From contig CM043950.1 of the NCBI GenBank assembly GCA_014529385.2, positions 82,222,843 to 82,286,842 on the forward strand: a DNA stretch of 64,000 nt. The letters run 5' to 3'. The notes beneath the pieces were generated by a model. That model searched no databases. It was not told the origin of the DNA and worked only from the letters and a program-made list of their open reading frames with translations. This DNA is from Adiantum capillus-veneris (taxonomy: Eukaryota > Streptophyta > Polypodiopsida > Polypodiales > Pteridaceae). Shown here piece after piece: positions 42,814 through 54,634 of this stretch (position 1 is its first letter; the number at the start of each line of letters is the position of its first letter). Position numbers and translations under genes: made by a program.

Positions 42814-43201
42814 AGAAGAAGAGAGTTTTAACGTCGTAGGAAACTATCCCAAAAGACGTTAAAGATTAGGTTAGATGTAGACTTACGTTAAATTAGATTT
42901 AGGTTTATTTTTAGTTAGATTTACGTTTATTTAGATTTACGCTTATTTACGTTAGATTGAGTCCACGCAAGAATTACTTACGGTTTAGGGTTTAGAGTTA
43001 GACGAACAGTGAAAAGATCTACTGTGAAAAGATGTTAAGATACTGTGAAGTGCTACAGCTAGAGAAGAGGCAAAGGGGTTTTGTCCACTACATGCAGTAT
43101 CATGTAGACGTGGATGTGTAGATTTCTTGTACCCACAAATATAGGTATTGACCTCTAGACCGAGGTGTGCGGGGATTGGACATGACTAGAGAATGTGAGG
43201 T

Positions 43202-43279
<78 letters not shown>

Positions 43280-43341
43280 GACGAAGAATGCCAATAGAAT
43301 ATTAAATTTGTTGTCCAGGTTATAAGTTTTTTATCCTCATT
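42660..43341. other. CACTA leader with CA and GA microsatellites
   Basis: AT-rich leader with repeated TTAGATTTAGGTTTATTT phrases, (CA)n at 42786-42812 and a 72-bp (GA)n run at 43204-43276. No coding region is supported. Phrase ACGTCGTAGGAAACTA recurs at about 41944, 42147 and 42831, which suggests leader duplication. Confidence 0.7.
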
Positions 43342-46300
43342 ATGAGTAGCGACGAGGATGTGGGACCGTCCAACCGAAACACCTATCTCTCAACGAGGGT
43401 CTTATGTCCTTGTAATCAATGCAAGCATGCTGTGCGACGGACAAGACGTGTTTCTTTGCAGCACGTTCGTGAATTTGGCGAGTTCGATCCATCTATTATA
43501 GATCGAGTTGTTGCCAATTATAACTCGTCGGACTCTGACGCTGGCCAACAAGCAGCAATCTTGCAACCCAATAGACGTGTTTGTAGGCGCTTTGGTCAAG
43601 CAGCATATGTGAGGCCACAAGATGTAGCCTCTGACAGCTCGGGGGATGATCATGCAGAGCACATTCCCAACGAGGCAATGTTTGACCGAGATTGATGAAA
43701 TGATCGAGACGATCATGGATTCAGAAAGGCTTATCTATGATGATATGAAAAGTGAAGCCGATACGCCATTGTATAATGGAGCACGTATGTCTAGATACAC
43801 TCCTGGTTCTTCTCAACATGCAGGCAAAGTTTGGATGGAGTGACACTAGCGTGACAATGCTTTTCACGTGATCTATTACAATTAGTTTACTTTAATAAAA
43901 CTCTAAATGTATAATGATCTGATAGATTTTTACACGACTGTATCATATTTTTATGTTGTGTAGATTGCTGAAAGAGCACATACTACCAGCTGACAATGTG
44001 ATGCCAGATTCCTGAGATGAAGCAAGAAAGATTTTGCGAAACGTGGGGATGGATTACAATTCTATCCACGCTTATCCTAATGACTGCATTCTTTTCAGAG
44101 GGGAATACATAGACATGGAGAAGTGTCCGAAATGTGATTCCGAAAGATATCGAGTAGATCTCCACGGGACAAAAATTCCACAAAAGGTTTTGCGACATTT
44201 TCCTCTGCTTCCTCGCATCAAGAATTTCTTTGAATGTAAGTCCATGGCCGCCCTAGCATCATGGCATGAGGAGAATAAATCTTCGAATGGTGTGCTACGA
44301 ATTCCTGCAGATTGCGTAGCGTGGAAACATATAGATGGAACATTGTCGGATTTTACCAGGGAAGCTCGAAATTTGTGCTTAGGCCTAGCTATGGATGGCG
44401 TAAATCCATTTGGTCAAAGATCAACATCTTACAGTGTATGGCCCGTTGTCATCGTCAACTACAACATTCCCCCGTGGTTGACTACGAAGAAGGGGCACCT
44501 ATGGCTAAGCTTGATTGTGCCAGGGCGATATAAAGTGGGGAATATGGATGTGTATCTTCGTCCACTACTGGAAGAGCTACAACAATTGTGGATTGGCATA
44601 GAGGTGGTGGATATGAGCCGACACACAGGACGATGGAATGCTTTGATCAGAGGCATTCTAATGTGGACCATGCATGACTATCCCGGGCTAACAGAATGCT
44701 CAGGTGATCTATTGACACTCCTCACTCAGACACTGTAAATCTTGTTTTTTCCCATAGTTGATCTATTATCATGTGTATACATGCAGGGCTTCAAACAAGC
44801 GGATACTTGGCATGTGTCACATGTAGACCTAGACTGAATGCACGTAGGGCACCCTCACTGAAGAAGCAAATCTACGAAGGTCATCAAGCATATCTTCCAG
44901 AGAATCATGTGTTACGCGACGGCTTTTTGGGAAGAGAGCCACCAAGGATGTCTGCACACGCATGGTTAGAGCAGAAGGAGATGTGCGATGACGGATTGCC
45001 TCCAGGGATGAAGAGACTATCTCTATGGTACGAGTTACCATACTGGCCCCGACTCATGATCAATCACTTGCTCGATCCAATGCATATATTCAAGAATGTG
45101 GGTAATCTACTATGGGACCATCTGACCGGCAAGAAAGATACTTTGGGAGCTAGAAATGACCTTAGAAATGTGGATCGTATGGAGCAATATTGGCCGCAAA
45201 CAGCGTCTGATGGATCGATAAAACTCCCTAAAGCACCATGGATTTTCACAGGAGCCCAAGAACGCAAAGTAAAAGAGACCATTCGATCTTTGCGGACCCC
45301 CACTGGCGTAATGCACTCGCTCCGAACGTGTTTTACTAAAGAAGGAAAGCTTACCGGTTTGAAGTCACACGATTGGCATAAAATGTGTGAGGTACGTTCA
45401 TAGTGGACTTTAATATCATTGCATAAAATGTGGACTTTAATATCATTGCTGCACATACTTTACAGTTTATTTTACCGGTTGCCATTGAGGGATGTTTGTC
45501 TCTCGACATCCGTAACACAATCTACAAACTTGCAAAGCTGGTGCAATGGATCTCACAAAAGGAGATCAACGTAGACTCCATACCATTCGCCAAACTAAAT
45601 GCTGCGGAGCTTGTGTGCATGTTTGAGAAACATTTTCCTACTACAATGCTAACCATTCAGGTGCATCTTCTTGTTCACATAGTTGATGAGGTGGAAATAG
45701 CTGGCACAGTTCATTCCAGATGGATGTTCTTCTTAGAACGTTTCATGAAAACGCTTAAGGGATATGTGCGTCAAAAGGCACGTCCGGAGGGTAGCATGGC
45801 AGAAGGTTGGTTGGTATCAGAGTCCCTAGTGTACATTGGAGAGTGGCTAGATGGATTTGATAAATCCCGGGACACGCTATGGCGAACCATAGATGATGAG
45901 CGCATATCTGGGATTGTCATGTGCAATCTCGGTGTTGAGAAGAAGATGACGGAAGATCTAGAGGCTAAAATCAACCGATTTTGCATGCTTCACAATCCAG
46001 TGATGCAAAAGTGGATTTCACAATATGAGGATGCAAAGCAAGAGCGACAAAGGGCACGAATCGAGTGGAGACGGGGAAGACGACCACCGATGCACTATCC
46101 AGCGGTTCTGGAGAGCCTACCAACCTTCATGAGCTTAAGATGGTTGCACAACCAATTGAAAAGCGCACAACAATGCGGTGACGAAGTGACTGAAGAAGAG
46201 TGGGAGTACTCTCGGGGTTGCGCGACCAAGGTAAGTTTGCAATGTATGACTAGCAAGTGACTTTATTTATAAACGTTTGAACGGCCACTCATAATCTTTG

Positions 46301-47063
46301 TTCGTTGTAGTATAAGTCATACACAGCAGCATGGTGTAAAGGTCGACATTTTAGGGTGGAACGAATCGACAAAAAGCGTTTTACTCAAGATTGTGGAATC
46401 ATGGCAAAATTTGAACAGTTTAGTCGACGACGTTCCTCTGATGCAGATCCTGTGGTGGCGGAACTCACTTACTTCGGCACGCTGCAAGAGATTTTGAGGA
46501 TCGATTACAGAGGATTTTTTGTCGACTTGTTTGACGTGCAATGGTTCAAGATAATCATGGAGGGTCGCAACGCTACTGCGCGTAGAGGAGAGTCTGGTTT
46601 TCTTGAGGTGGATTCTACTAAGAAATGGACTGACCTAAGAGACACTTTCGTACTACCCGAGCATTGTGAACAAGTAAGTATGTAAATAGTTAACATCCCC
46701 CTTTTACAAGTTATGTGCTTGAAAGCTCTCATGTAAGTTATGTGGCTCTGGCAGGTAATATTTCATCCTACAAAGTCTACATCAAACTGGTGGTACGTCA
46801 TAGAGGTAGCCCCTGGTAGTGCAAGGACGTATGAAGGCTACCATGTGCCAATCACAACGGCATCAATGGAGGAGATCAGAGAAGATGCTCAATCAGAAGC
46901 CGCTACGGTGGTGCCAGACGAGCATCAAGATGCTACTACTCTATATGGGGTGCATGTAGAGGAGCTACAAAATGAAACAGAGGATATGTGTTTAAACGGA
47001 GAGCTCTATATAGATATAGGAAGTTATGCTGAGTTATGCGAGGATGAGAGAGAGATCTCTTAA
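43342..47063 (+). pseudogene. TNP2-type CACTA transposase (TNP2-DUF4218-DUF4216), inner copy
   Basis: Six likely exons: 43342-43867, 43964-44703, 44787-45391, 45466-46230, 46311-46674 and 46755-47063, with GT-AG introns of about 74-96 bp. Exon 1 has the transposase-associated motif CPCNQCKH. Exon 2 has the Transposase_21 core LGLAMDGVNPFGQRST with the first acidic residue, and VVIVNYNIPPWL. Exon 3 has INHLLDPMHIFKNVGNLLWD (second Asp). Exon 4 is DUF4218, VEIAGTVHSRWMFFLERFM with the Glu. Exons 5-6 are DUF4216. It would cut the CACTA ends and insert the element. Lesions are a 2-base loss near 43683 and a stop at 44013-44015; the outer copy is intact at both. Confidence 0.85.
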
Positions 47064-47355
47064 AGCCACAAATATTGTATTTGAACAATTTTGCTCCGTG
47101 TTGTAAAAGCTCTGGCTCTCTAAGTACCTTCCATGGTGTATAATGCTCTTTTCTACTCGCGCTCACATCTTTTGATTGAAAATTCTGAGTCTGCGTCATT
47201 GTATTTATATGCATCATTACGTCATTGTATTTAATGGTCTTTGCGTCATTGTATTTATATGCGTCATTACGTCATTGTATTTAATGGTCTTTCCGTCATT
47301 GTCTACTCTATTCATTCAATATTAAGTTTAAATATTCGTGTGTTTAATGCAGGTA

Positions 47356-48665
47356 TGGATGATGAGGAGTTTCTTTCTTCTTTGTCACCGCAGTAGAGAC
47401 AGTGGTACGTGGAGCGTCATCGCTCTGGCGCATCATCGCGCGTTCCTACTCCATCCACATCTCCCTCTCTTTCGGAGCATTCGGCGCGCTCCGAAGCTTC
47501 GGCGTCAACGAGACGAGCTTCACACTCGTCTAGACACCGGAGCTCTAGTGGTGGCGGTGGCGGTTGTTGTGGGGATTCCGCCACCGATGCCTCCACACCG
47601 CCTCGTGCTCGACGAGGCTCTTTACCCTTCCCTTCTTTGCTCGCCCCCACACCAGCCACAGCATCGCCATCTACGCCAGGTTTTGCACGGCTAACTGTTC
47701 CTAGAAGCTACACACCTCTACCTACTCCGCCAGGAGACACCCCACTCGACACTCCTCGCTTCGGGGCCCAGACGCCGGTGGAGACACCTGACGTCCGTAC
47801 CCCCATCGACACGCTGCTAGAGACCCCTGCCGAGACACCCAGGTTCACGCATCACCGGCCAGAGGGCTTGTCTTACTCCATCGACTTCAGCGGTGGCATC
47901 ATCATGGATGATGACGGCAAGAAGGTGATCTCGCGCATGCGTGGTCTTTGCTCTCAGCTGTTTAGACACTACATACTAAACAAATGGAGTGAAGTACCAA
48001 GTGATTTAAAAAACAGAGTCATCAGCATACTTCATGATGAGGTTTCCCATTCCAACACAGGATCAGTGCTTCAATGAAGACCTGATGAAGATTCGAATGC
48101 GCGAATACTGCAAACACAAGCGTTCCGAAGTGCAAAAAGCAATCAAGAATGGGTGGAACAGGCCAGATTGGCTGGCCAAAGAAGATTGGAAGAATGCGAA
48201 GAAAGCAGCGCGGAAGAATCCCGACAAGTGGAAGCAACAAAAGGATGCAGCCAGAGCGCGAGTAGAGGCAGGGAGCACGCACCACTTGGGGAGCGGTGGA
48301 TGGGCATCATTTGAGGCCGATTTTGTAAGTGTTTTCACATTGCTCTTTATGTTCGATAGTTTAGGGTTTATGAGTTTTTTAATTCTAACATAATGAAATC
48401 TTTGTATGTTTTGACAGTGGTCGATGACAGGACGTGATCCCACACCGTACGAGCGCGAGTACGCAGGCAGGAAGGGCTTAAACACCCTGATGGACATTCT
48501 CAGTTCTCGCGGCGGCATGGTTAGTATTAGGGTTTACTCTTTTTTATTTTTTGTATTGTTTTATAAATGTCTTTATATGTTTATACTTACTGAAAGCTGT
48601 CTTATTGTCTTTTTTTGCAGAATCCGACAGATACGCCGCTTGGACGCGATGAGACGTCTGACTAG
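47356..48665 (+). pseudogene. TNPA-like gene (Transposase_24 type), inner copy
   Basis: Likely exons are 47356-48324, 48418-48519 and 48621-48665, with introns starting GTAAGT and GTTAGT and ending AG. The N-terminal half is Ser/Pro-rich with a TPxDTP/ETP series. The second half is the Transposase_24 domain: YSIDFSGGIIMDDDGKKVI, RHYILNKWSEV, FNEDLMKIRMREYCKHKRSE, RPDWLAKEDW and WASFEADF; exon 2 gives DPTPYEREYAGRKG. A stop lies 14 codons after the ATG (TAG, also present in the outer copy). A one-base gain near 48042 shifts the frame; the outer copy is intact there. A GTG-initiated frame from 47409 covers the rest, so the true start is uncertain. Confidence 0.75.
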
Positions 48666-49024
48666 ACGACGTCAGTTTAGCCGTAGCTAGATAGCATTAG
48701 TTTAGGGTTTCTCATAGCGTATGTATCATGAGACGGATTTTATACGTCTTTTTGAACCATGTAAATTATTACATTTGTCACCGCAGTTCCTTTTGCCAAT
48801 CAATTCTTTATGCCTATGATATTGTACAATTGTCATTATTACATTTGCCAATCAATTCATTTTGCCTATGATGTGTACAATTGTCAATTTTGCAAACAAT
48901 GCGTCTTGTGGGTGACTATTTTGGGTCTATTATCTACCCTTGCACTTTTTTTAAAAAGTGAATCAAGTACAATATGGTTGATGGGTGGCAGGGCATTCAA
49001 TGTCCTGCCACCAAAAAAAAATTC

Positions 49025-49215
49025 TCTCGGGCGTCACTATTTATGGCTTTGTAGCGTCGCTATGAGCGTCGCTATAGTCTACAGTGTAATCGTCGTTATA
49101 AGCGTCGCTATGAGCGTCTCTATATAGCGACGCTTATAGAGACGCTTATAGCGACGCCTATAGCGACGGTTATAGCGACGCTCTCGTAGCGACGCTATTA
49201 GCGACGGTTTTAGCA
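49025..49215. repeat. Subterminal repeats of the inner CACTA, right end
   Basis: Dense direct and inverted TAGCGACGCTTATAGCGACG-like motifs, mirrored by a smaller set at the left end (41255-41360). Confidence 0.82.
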
Positions 49216-49289
49216 ACGCCGAGGGTTATAAAAACCCAATGTATTTCCTTCGCTAACAGCGTCACAAGAGCACACAACCTCTTGTAGTG

Positions 49290-52200
49290 GATTCCACAAT
49301 CTTTAGTAAAATGCTTTTTGTCAATCCGTTCCACCTTAAAATGTCGACCTTTACACCATGCTGCTGTGTGTGACTTATACTACAACCAACAAAGATTATG
49401 AGTGGCCGTTCAAACATCTAGAAAGTTAATATTCGTGCATTGCAAACTTACCTTGGTCGCGCAACCCCTGGAGTACTCCCACTCTTCCTCAGTCACTTCT
49501 TCACCGCACTGTTGTGCGCTTTTCAATTGGTTGTGCAACCATCTTAAGCTCATGAATGTTGGTAGGCTCTCCAGACCCGTCGGATAGTGCATCGGCGGTC
49601 GTCTTCCCCATCTCCACTCGATTCGTGCCCTTTGTCACTCTTGCTTTGGATCCTCATATTGTGAAATCCACTTCTACATGACTGGATTGTGAAGCATGCA
49701 AAATCGGTTGATTTTAGCCTCTAGATCTTCCGTCATCTTCTTCTCAACACAGAGATTGCACATGACAATTCCAGATATGCGCTCATCATCTATGGTTTGC
49801 CATAGTGTGTCATGGGCTTTGTCAAACCCGTCTAGCCACTCTCCAATGTACACTAGGGAGTCTGATACCATCCAACCTTCTGCCATGCTACCCTTCGGAC
49901 GTGCCTTTTGACGCACATATCCCTTGAGAGTTTTCATGAAACATTCTAAAAAGAACATCCATCTGGAATGTACTGTGCCAACTATTTCCACCTCATGAAA
50001 TATGTAAACAAGAAGATGCACCTGAATGGTTAGCATGGTAGAAGGAAAATGTTTCTCAAACATGCACACAACCTCCACAGCATTTAGTTTAGCGAATGGT
50101 ATGGAGTCTACGTCGATCTCCTTTTGTGATATCCATTGCACCAACTTCGCAAGTTTGTAGATTGTGTTACGGATGTCAAGAGACAAACATCCCTCAATGG
50201 CAACCGGTAAAGTAAACTGCAAAACACGTGCAACAATGATATTAAAGTCCACACACGAATTTGTTACACAATTCACACTATGATATACTTCACTATGAAC
50301 ATACCTGACACATTTTATGCCAGTCGTGTGACTTCAAACCGTGACTTCAAACCGGTAAGCTTTCCTTCTTTAGTAAAACACGTTCGGAGCGAGTGCATTA
50401 CGCCAGTGGGGGTCCGCAAAGATCGAATGATCTCTTTTACTTTGCGTTCTTGGGCTCCTGTGACAATCCATGGTGCTTTACGGAGTTTTATCGATCCATC
50501 GGTTGCTGTTTGCGGCCAATATTTCTCCATACGATCTACATTTCTAAGGTCAACTCTGGCTCCCAAAGTATCTTTCTTGCCAGTCAGATGGTCCCATAGT
50601 AGATTACCCACATTCTTGAATATGTGCATTGGATCGAGCAAGTGATTGATCATGAGTTGGGGCCAGTATGGTAACTCGTACCATAGAGGTAGTCTCTTCA
50701 TCATCAGTGGGGGCAATCCGTCATCACACATCTCCTTCTGCTCTAACCATGCTTGTGCAGACATCCTCAATGGATCTCTTCCCAAAAATCCGTCGCGTAA
50801 CACATGATTCTCTGGAAGATATTCTTGATGACCTTTGTAGATTTGCTTCTTCAATGAGGGCGTCCTACGTGCATTCAGTCTAGGTCCACATGTGAGACAT
50901 GCTCTGTATCTTCTTGTTTGAAGCCCTGCATGTATACACATGATAATAGATCAGCTTGAGAAAAACCAAGATTTACAGTGTCTGAGTGAGAAGTGTAAAT
51001 AGATCACCTGAGAATTCTGTTAGTCCTGGATAGCCATGCATGGTCCACATTAGAATGCCTCCGATCAAAGCATTCTGTCGACATGTGTGTCGGCTCATAT
51101 CCACCACTTCTATGCCAATCCACAATTGTTGTAGCTCTTCCAATAGTGGACGAAGATACAAATCCAATAGTGGATGAAGATACACATCCATATTCTTTAC
51201 TTTATATCACCCTGGCACAATCAAGCTTATCCATAGGTGCCTATTCTTCGTAGTCAACCACGGGGGAATGTTGTAGTTGATGATGACAACGGGCCATACA
51301 CGGTAAGATGTTGATCTTTGACCAAATGGATTTACGCCATCCATAGCCAGGCCTAAGTGCAAATTTCGAGCTTCCCTGGAAAAATCCGACCATGTTCCAT
51401 CTATATGTTTCGAGGCTGCACAATTTGCAGGAATCCGTAGCACACCATCCGAAGATTTATTCTCCTCATGCCATGATTCTAGGGCTTCCATGGACTTACA
51501 TTCGAAGAAATGCTTGATGCAAGGAAGCAGAGGAAAATTTTGCAAAACCTTTTGCGGAATTTTTGTTTCGTGGAGATCTACTCGATATCTTTCGGAATCA
51601 CATTTCAGACACTTCTCCATGTCTATGTATTCCCCTCTGAAAAGAATGCAGTCATTAGGACAAGCGTGGATCGAATTGTAATCCATCCCCAAGTTTCACA
51701 AAATCTTTCTTGCTTCCTCTCGGGAATCTGGCATCACATTATCAGGCTGGTAGTATGTGCTCTTTGAGCAATCTACACAACATAAAAATACGGTACAATT
51801 GTGTAAAAATCTATCAGATCATTATACATTTAGAGTTTTATTAAAGTAAATTAATTGTAATAGATCACCTGAAAAGCGTTGTGACGCTAGTGTCACTCCA
51901 TCCAAACTTTGTCTGCATGTTGAGAAGAACCAGGAGCGCTTTGAATCTAGACACACGTGCTCCATTTACAATGGTGTATCGGCTTCACTTTTCATATCAT
52001 CATAGACAAGCCTTTCTGAATCCATGATCGTCTCAATCATTTCATCAATCTCGGGCTCAAACATTGCTGGTTGGGAATGTGGTCTGCATGATCATCCCGC
52101 GAGCTGTCAGAGGCTACATCTTGTGGCCTCACATATGCTGCTTGACCAAAGGGCCTGCGAACACGTCTATTGGGTTGCAAGATTGCTGCCTGTTTGGCCA

Positions 52201-52400
52201 GCGTCAGAGTCCGACGAGTTATAATTGGCAACAAATCGATCTATAATAGATGGATTGAACTCGCCAAATTCACGAACGTGCTGCAAAGAAACGCGTCTTG
52301 TCCGTCGCACATCATGCTTGCAATGATTACAAGGACATAAGATCCTCGTTTGAGAGATAGGCATTTCGGTGGACGGCCCCACATCCTTCTCACTACTCAT
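49290..52400 (-). pseudogene. TNP2-type CACTA transposase, outer copy (5' and middle exons)
   Basis: Read on the minus strand this is collinear with exons 1-5 of the inner copy: CPCNHCKHDVRRTRR (52400-52167), LGLAMDGVNPFGQRST (51692-51207), INHLLDPMHIFKNVG (50941-50315), DUF4218 with VEIVGTVHSRWMFFLECF (50276-49674) and CGEEVTEEEWEYSRGC (49592-49410). The gene then meets the inner CACTA at 49290 and continues at 41231. A one-base gain near 52185 shifts exon 1. A short duplication DVYLHPLLDLYLRPLL (51191-51150) extends exon 2. With the insertion it cannot produce the full protein. Confidence 0.83.
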
Positions 52401-52409
52401 AATGAGGGT

Positions 52410-52461
52410 AAAAAACTTATAACCTGGACAAAAAAATTAATCTTCTATTGGCATTATTCGT

Positions 52462-52492
<31 letters not shown>

Positions 52493-53355
52493 TTGTTCAC
52501 ACTGTAAACTACCTCACATTCTCTAGTCATGTCCAATCCCCGCACACCTCGGTCTAGAGGAGCATGGTGATCAGAACCACCGGGTTATAATCTTTTCTTT
52601 ATTGGTCAATGCCTATATTTGTGGGTACAAGAAATCTACACACGCACGTCTACATGATACTGCATGTAGTGGACACAACCCCTTTGCCTCTTCTCTAGCT
52701 GTAGCATTTCACATTATCTTAACATCTTTTCATAGTAGATCTTTGTTTGTAGCATGCAGGTACGCCATTCTTGCAATGTAGCTGATGTCTGCTCAAGGCA
52801 CTTTATTCTTACTCTAGATTTGACAGAATGTGGTGTGTGTGTGTGTGACCCTTGGAATCGTCATCTTACATCACTAATTTCTGTGTAGGCTCAATTTGCT
52901 CTTCCATTAGCTGAATATGACGGCTTATTGTATGGTAGCAGCAGTCGAACATGCAGGTGGAATTGCTGGTCCACATAGATTGTTGAGGCTGTGAGCACAG
53001 GAAATTTTCTCGCGATTTTCTCGCCATTTCTTCTAACCTTATCTTAAACGATAAAAAGAAGAAAATGGTATAACCTTTCTATCACCCAAGTGAGGTAGAT
53101 TGGTTATGCCAATTCTCTCTTCAATAACAGGTAAATAACGTAAATAAACCTAAATCTAATCTAATATAACGTAAATCTAAATCTAACGTAAATAAACCTA
53201 AATCTAATCAATTGTAAATCTAACTAAAAATCAACCTAAATCTAATCTAATTTAACTTAAATAAACCTACATCTAATTTAACGTAAGTCTAAATCTAACC
53301 TAATCTTTAATGTCTTTTGGGATAGTCTCCAACGACGTTAAAACTCTCTTCTTGT

Positions 53356-53387
<32 letters not shown>

Positions 53388-53573
53388 TGGGTGTGGGTGT
53401 GTGTGTGCCAATAAAAAGAGAAAAATGGTATAACCTTTCTATCACCCAAGTGTGGTAGATTGGTTATGCCATTTTCCTCTTGAATAACAGGTCTTGAGTT
53501 CAATCCTGTCGACTAGAACTTTAAGGTCTCTTGGGATAGTTTCCTACGATGTTAAGACTCTCTTTTTCTTCTT

Positions 53574-53613
<40 letters not shown>

Positions 53614-53948
53614 TCTCTCAATGTGTGTGTGCATTATTTGTTTATGCATGTGTGTGTGCGTTTTTGGTTTATGCATGCTCTCTCTCTCTTTTCCTCTCTC
53701 AATGTGTGTGTGCATTCTTTGTTTATGCATGTGTGTGTGCGTTTTTGGTTTATGCATGCTTTCTCTCTCTTTTCCTCTCTCAATGTGTGTGTGCATTCTT
53801 TGTTTATGCATGTGTGTGTGCATTCTTTGTTTATGCATGTGTGTGTGCGTTTTTGGTTTATGCATGCTCTCTCTCTCTTTTCCTCTGTCAATGTGTGTGT
53901 GCATTCTTTGTTTATGCATGTGTGTGTGCATTTTTTGTTTATTCTTGT

Positions 53949-53987
<39 letters not shown>

Positions 53988-54002
53988 AACACAAAACACA
54001 AT

Positions 54003-54068
<66 letters not shown>

Positions 54069-54125
54069 AAGGGAACATGAGAGTGAGGAGAGGGAAGGAT
54101 CATACCTAGATCTCCTTCCTCTCCT

Positions 54126-54159
<34 letters not shown>

Positions 54160-54290
54160 TGTGTGTGTGTGTGTGTGGAGAAGAAACAGAGAGAGAGAGA
54201 GAGGGAGAGCGTTACCTTGCTTGCTTGAGCGCGTGCCAAAAACTCAGATGTGAGATCTGAGCTTTCGGACGCTCTCGATTATTTTTTTTA
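52410..54290. repeat. Microsatellite/minisatellite leader of the outer CACTA
   Basis: (CT)n at 52469-52492, (GT)n at 53356-53406, (CT)n at 53579-53610, then about four copies of an 81-bp minisatellite starting TCCTCTCTCAATGTGTGTG at 53611, 53692, 53773 and 53881 (the third with a 27-bp internal duplication), then (CT)n, (TG)n, (GA)n and (GT)n blocks to 54190. It is the inverted counterpart of the inner element's leader. TAAATCTAA-rich sequence fills 53110-53320. No captured gene fragment is seen here. Confidence 0.88.
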
Positions 54291-54294
54291 GCCT

Positions 54295-54420
54295 TGGCGG
54301 CTTTGCTATAAGCGTCACTATAAGCATCGCTATGAGCGTCGCTATGTTACAAGTAACATAGCAACGCTCATAGCGACGCCGTGGTTTTCATGTTTGAGCG
54401 TCGCACTACTATCGTCGCTT
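54295..54420. repeat. Subterminal repeats of the outer CACTA, right end
   Basis: TATAAGCGTCACTATAAGC and TAGCGACGCC-type motifs in both orientations, next to the terminal inverted repeat ending at 54442. Confidence 0.8.
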
Positions 54421-54445
54421 CTATTAAGTACCTCTTGTAGTGTGA

Positions 54446-54618
54446 GATTACTTTTTGAGCATAGAGGGTGAACTTAATTGATGGTAGCAACATAAACATA
54501 GCACTTAGTTAACTTGGCATGAACAATACTTTTGCAAGACAGAGTGTTTAGAGAACATGACAACATTTGAGGACCGGATTTATGTGGAGTTGTTCCTCCC
54601 TCCAATAGACATTTGTAT
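54446..54618 (-). repeat. B-family LTR fragment, right of the CACTA insertion
   Basis: It aligns with 16620-16790 and 23690-23850 (GCAACATAAACATAGCACTTAG, GACCGGATTTATGTGGAG). Similarity ends near 54618, so this LTR is truncated. Confidence 0.8.
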
Positions 54619-54634
54619 TGGGTTTAAGCATGTA

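Larger units (their letters stand above)
41232..49289 (+). mobile_element. Inner CACTA transposon, genes on the plus strand
   Basis: The ends are CACTACAAGAGG and its inverse, flanked by the 3-bp duplication GAT (41229-41231 and 49290-49292). Excision of 41232-49289 plus one GAT restores the transposase exon of the outer element, read GATTGTGGAATCATGGCAAA. It is a close relative of the outer element in antiparallel orientation, with collinear genes. Order: subterminal repeats, microsatellite-rich leader carrying a host-gene fragment (42289-42660), TNP2-type transposase (43342-47063), TNPA-like gene (47356-48665), subterminal repeats. It is about 8.06 kb. Confidence 0.94.
36699..54442 (-). mobile_element. 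Outer CACTA (En/Spm) transposon, genes on the minus strand
   Basis: The terminal inverted repeat CACTACAAGAGGT is exact over 13 bp at both ends, and the 3-bp target duplication TGA (36696-36698 and 54443-54445) flanks it, as for CACTA elements. It lies in a B-family LTR. Both ends carry many subterminal copies of TAGCGACGCTCATAGCGACG-like motifs. Minus-strand genes are a TNP2-type transposase (about 52400 down to 40570, interrupted) and a TNPA-like gene (about 38685 down to 37519). It contains a second CACTA element (41232-49289) and a TTAA-flanked transposon (39321-40569). Without these the element would be about 8.4 kb. Confidence 0.93.

Noticed and set aside
47417-47659. Minus-strand frame of 80 codons, Glu/Arg-rich
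   Set aside because: Antisense of the Ser/Pro-rich part of the TNPA-like gene.
53611-53960. Regularly spaced repeats that could suggest a CRISPR array
   Set aside because: Units are adjacent copies of an 81-bp minisatellite without unique spacers, in a plant-type context with no cas genes.
53494-54228. Long overlapping reading frames (244, 159, 151 codons plus; 201 minus) rich in C-V, R-E, L-S or H-T
   Set aside because: They are translations of dinucleotide runs and of the 81-bp minisatellite in the CACTA leader, open in several frames at once, with no domain.
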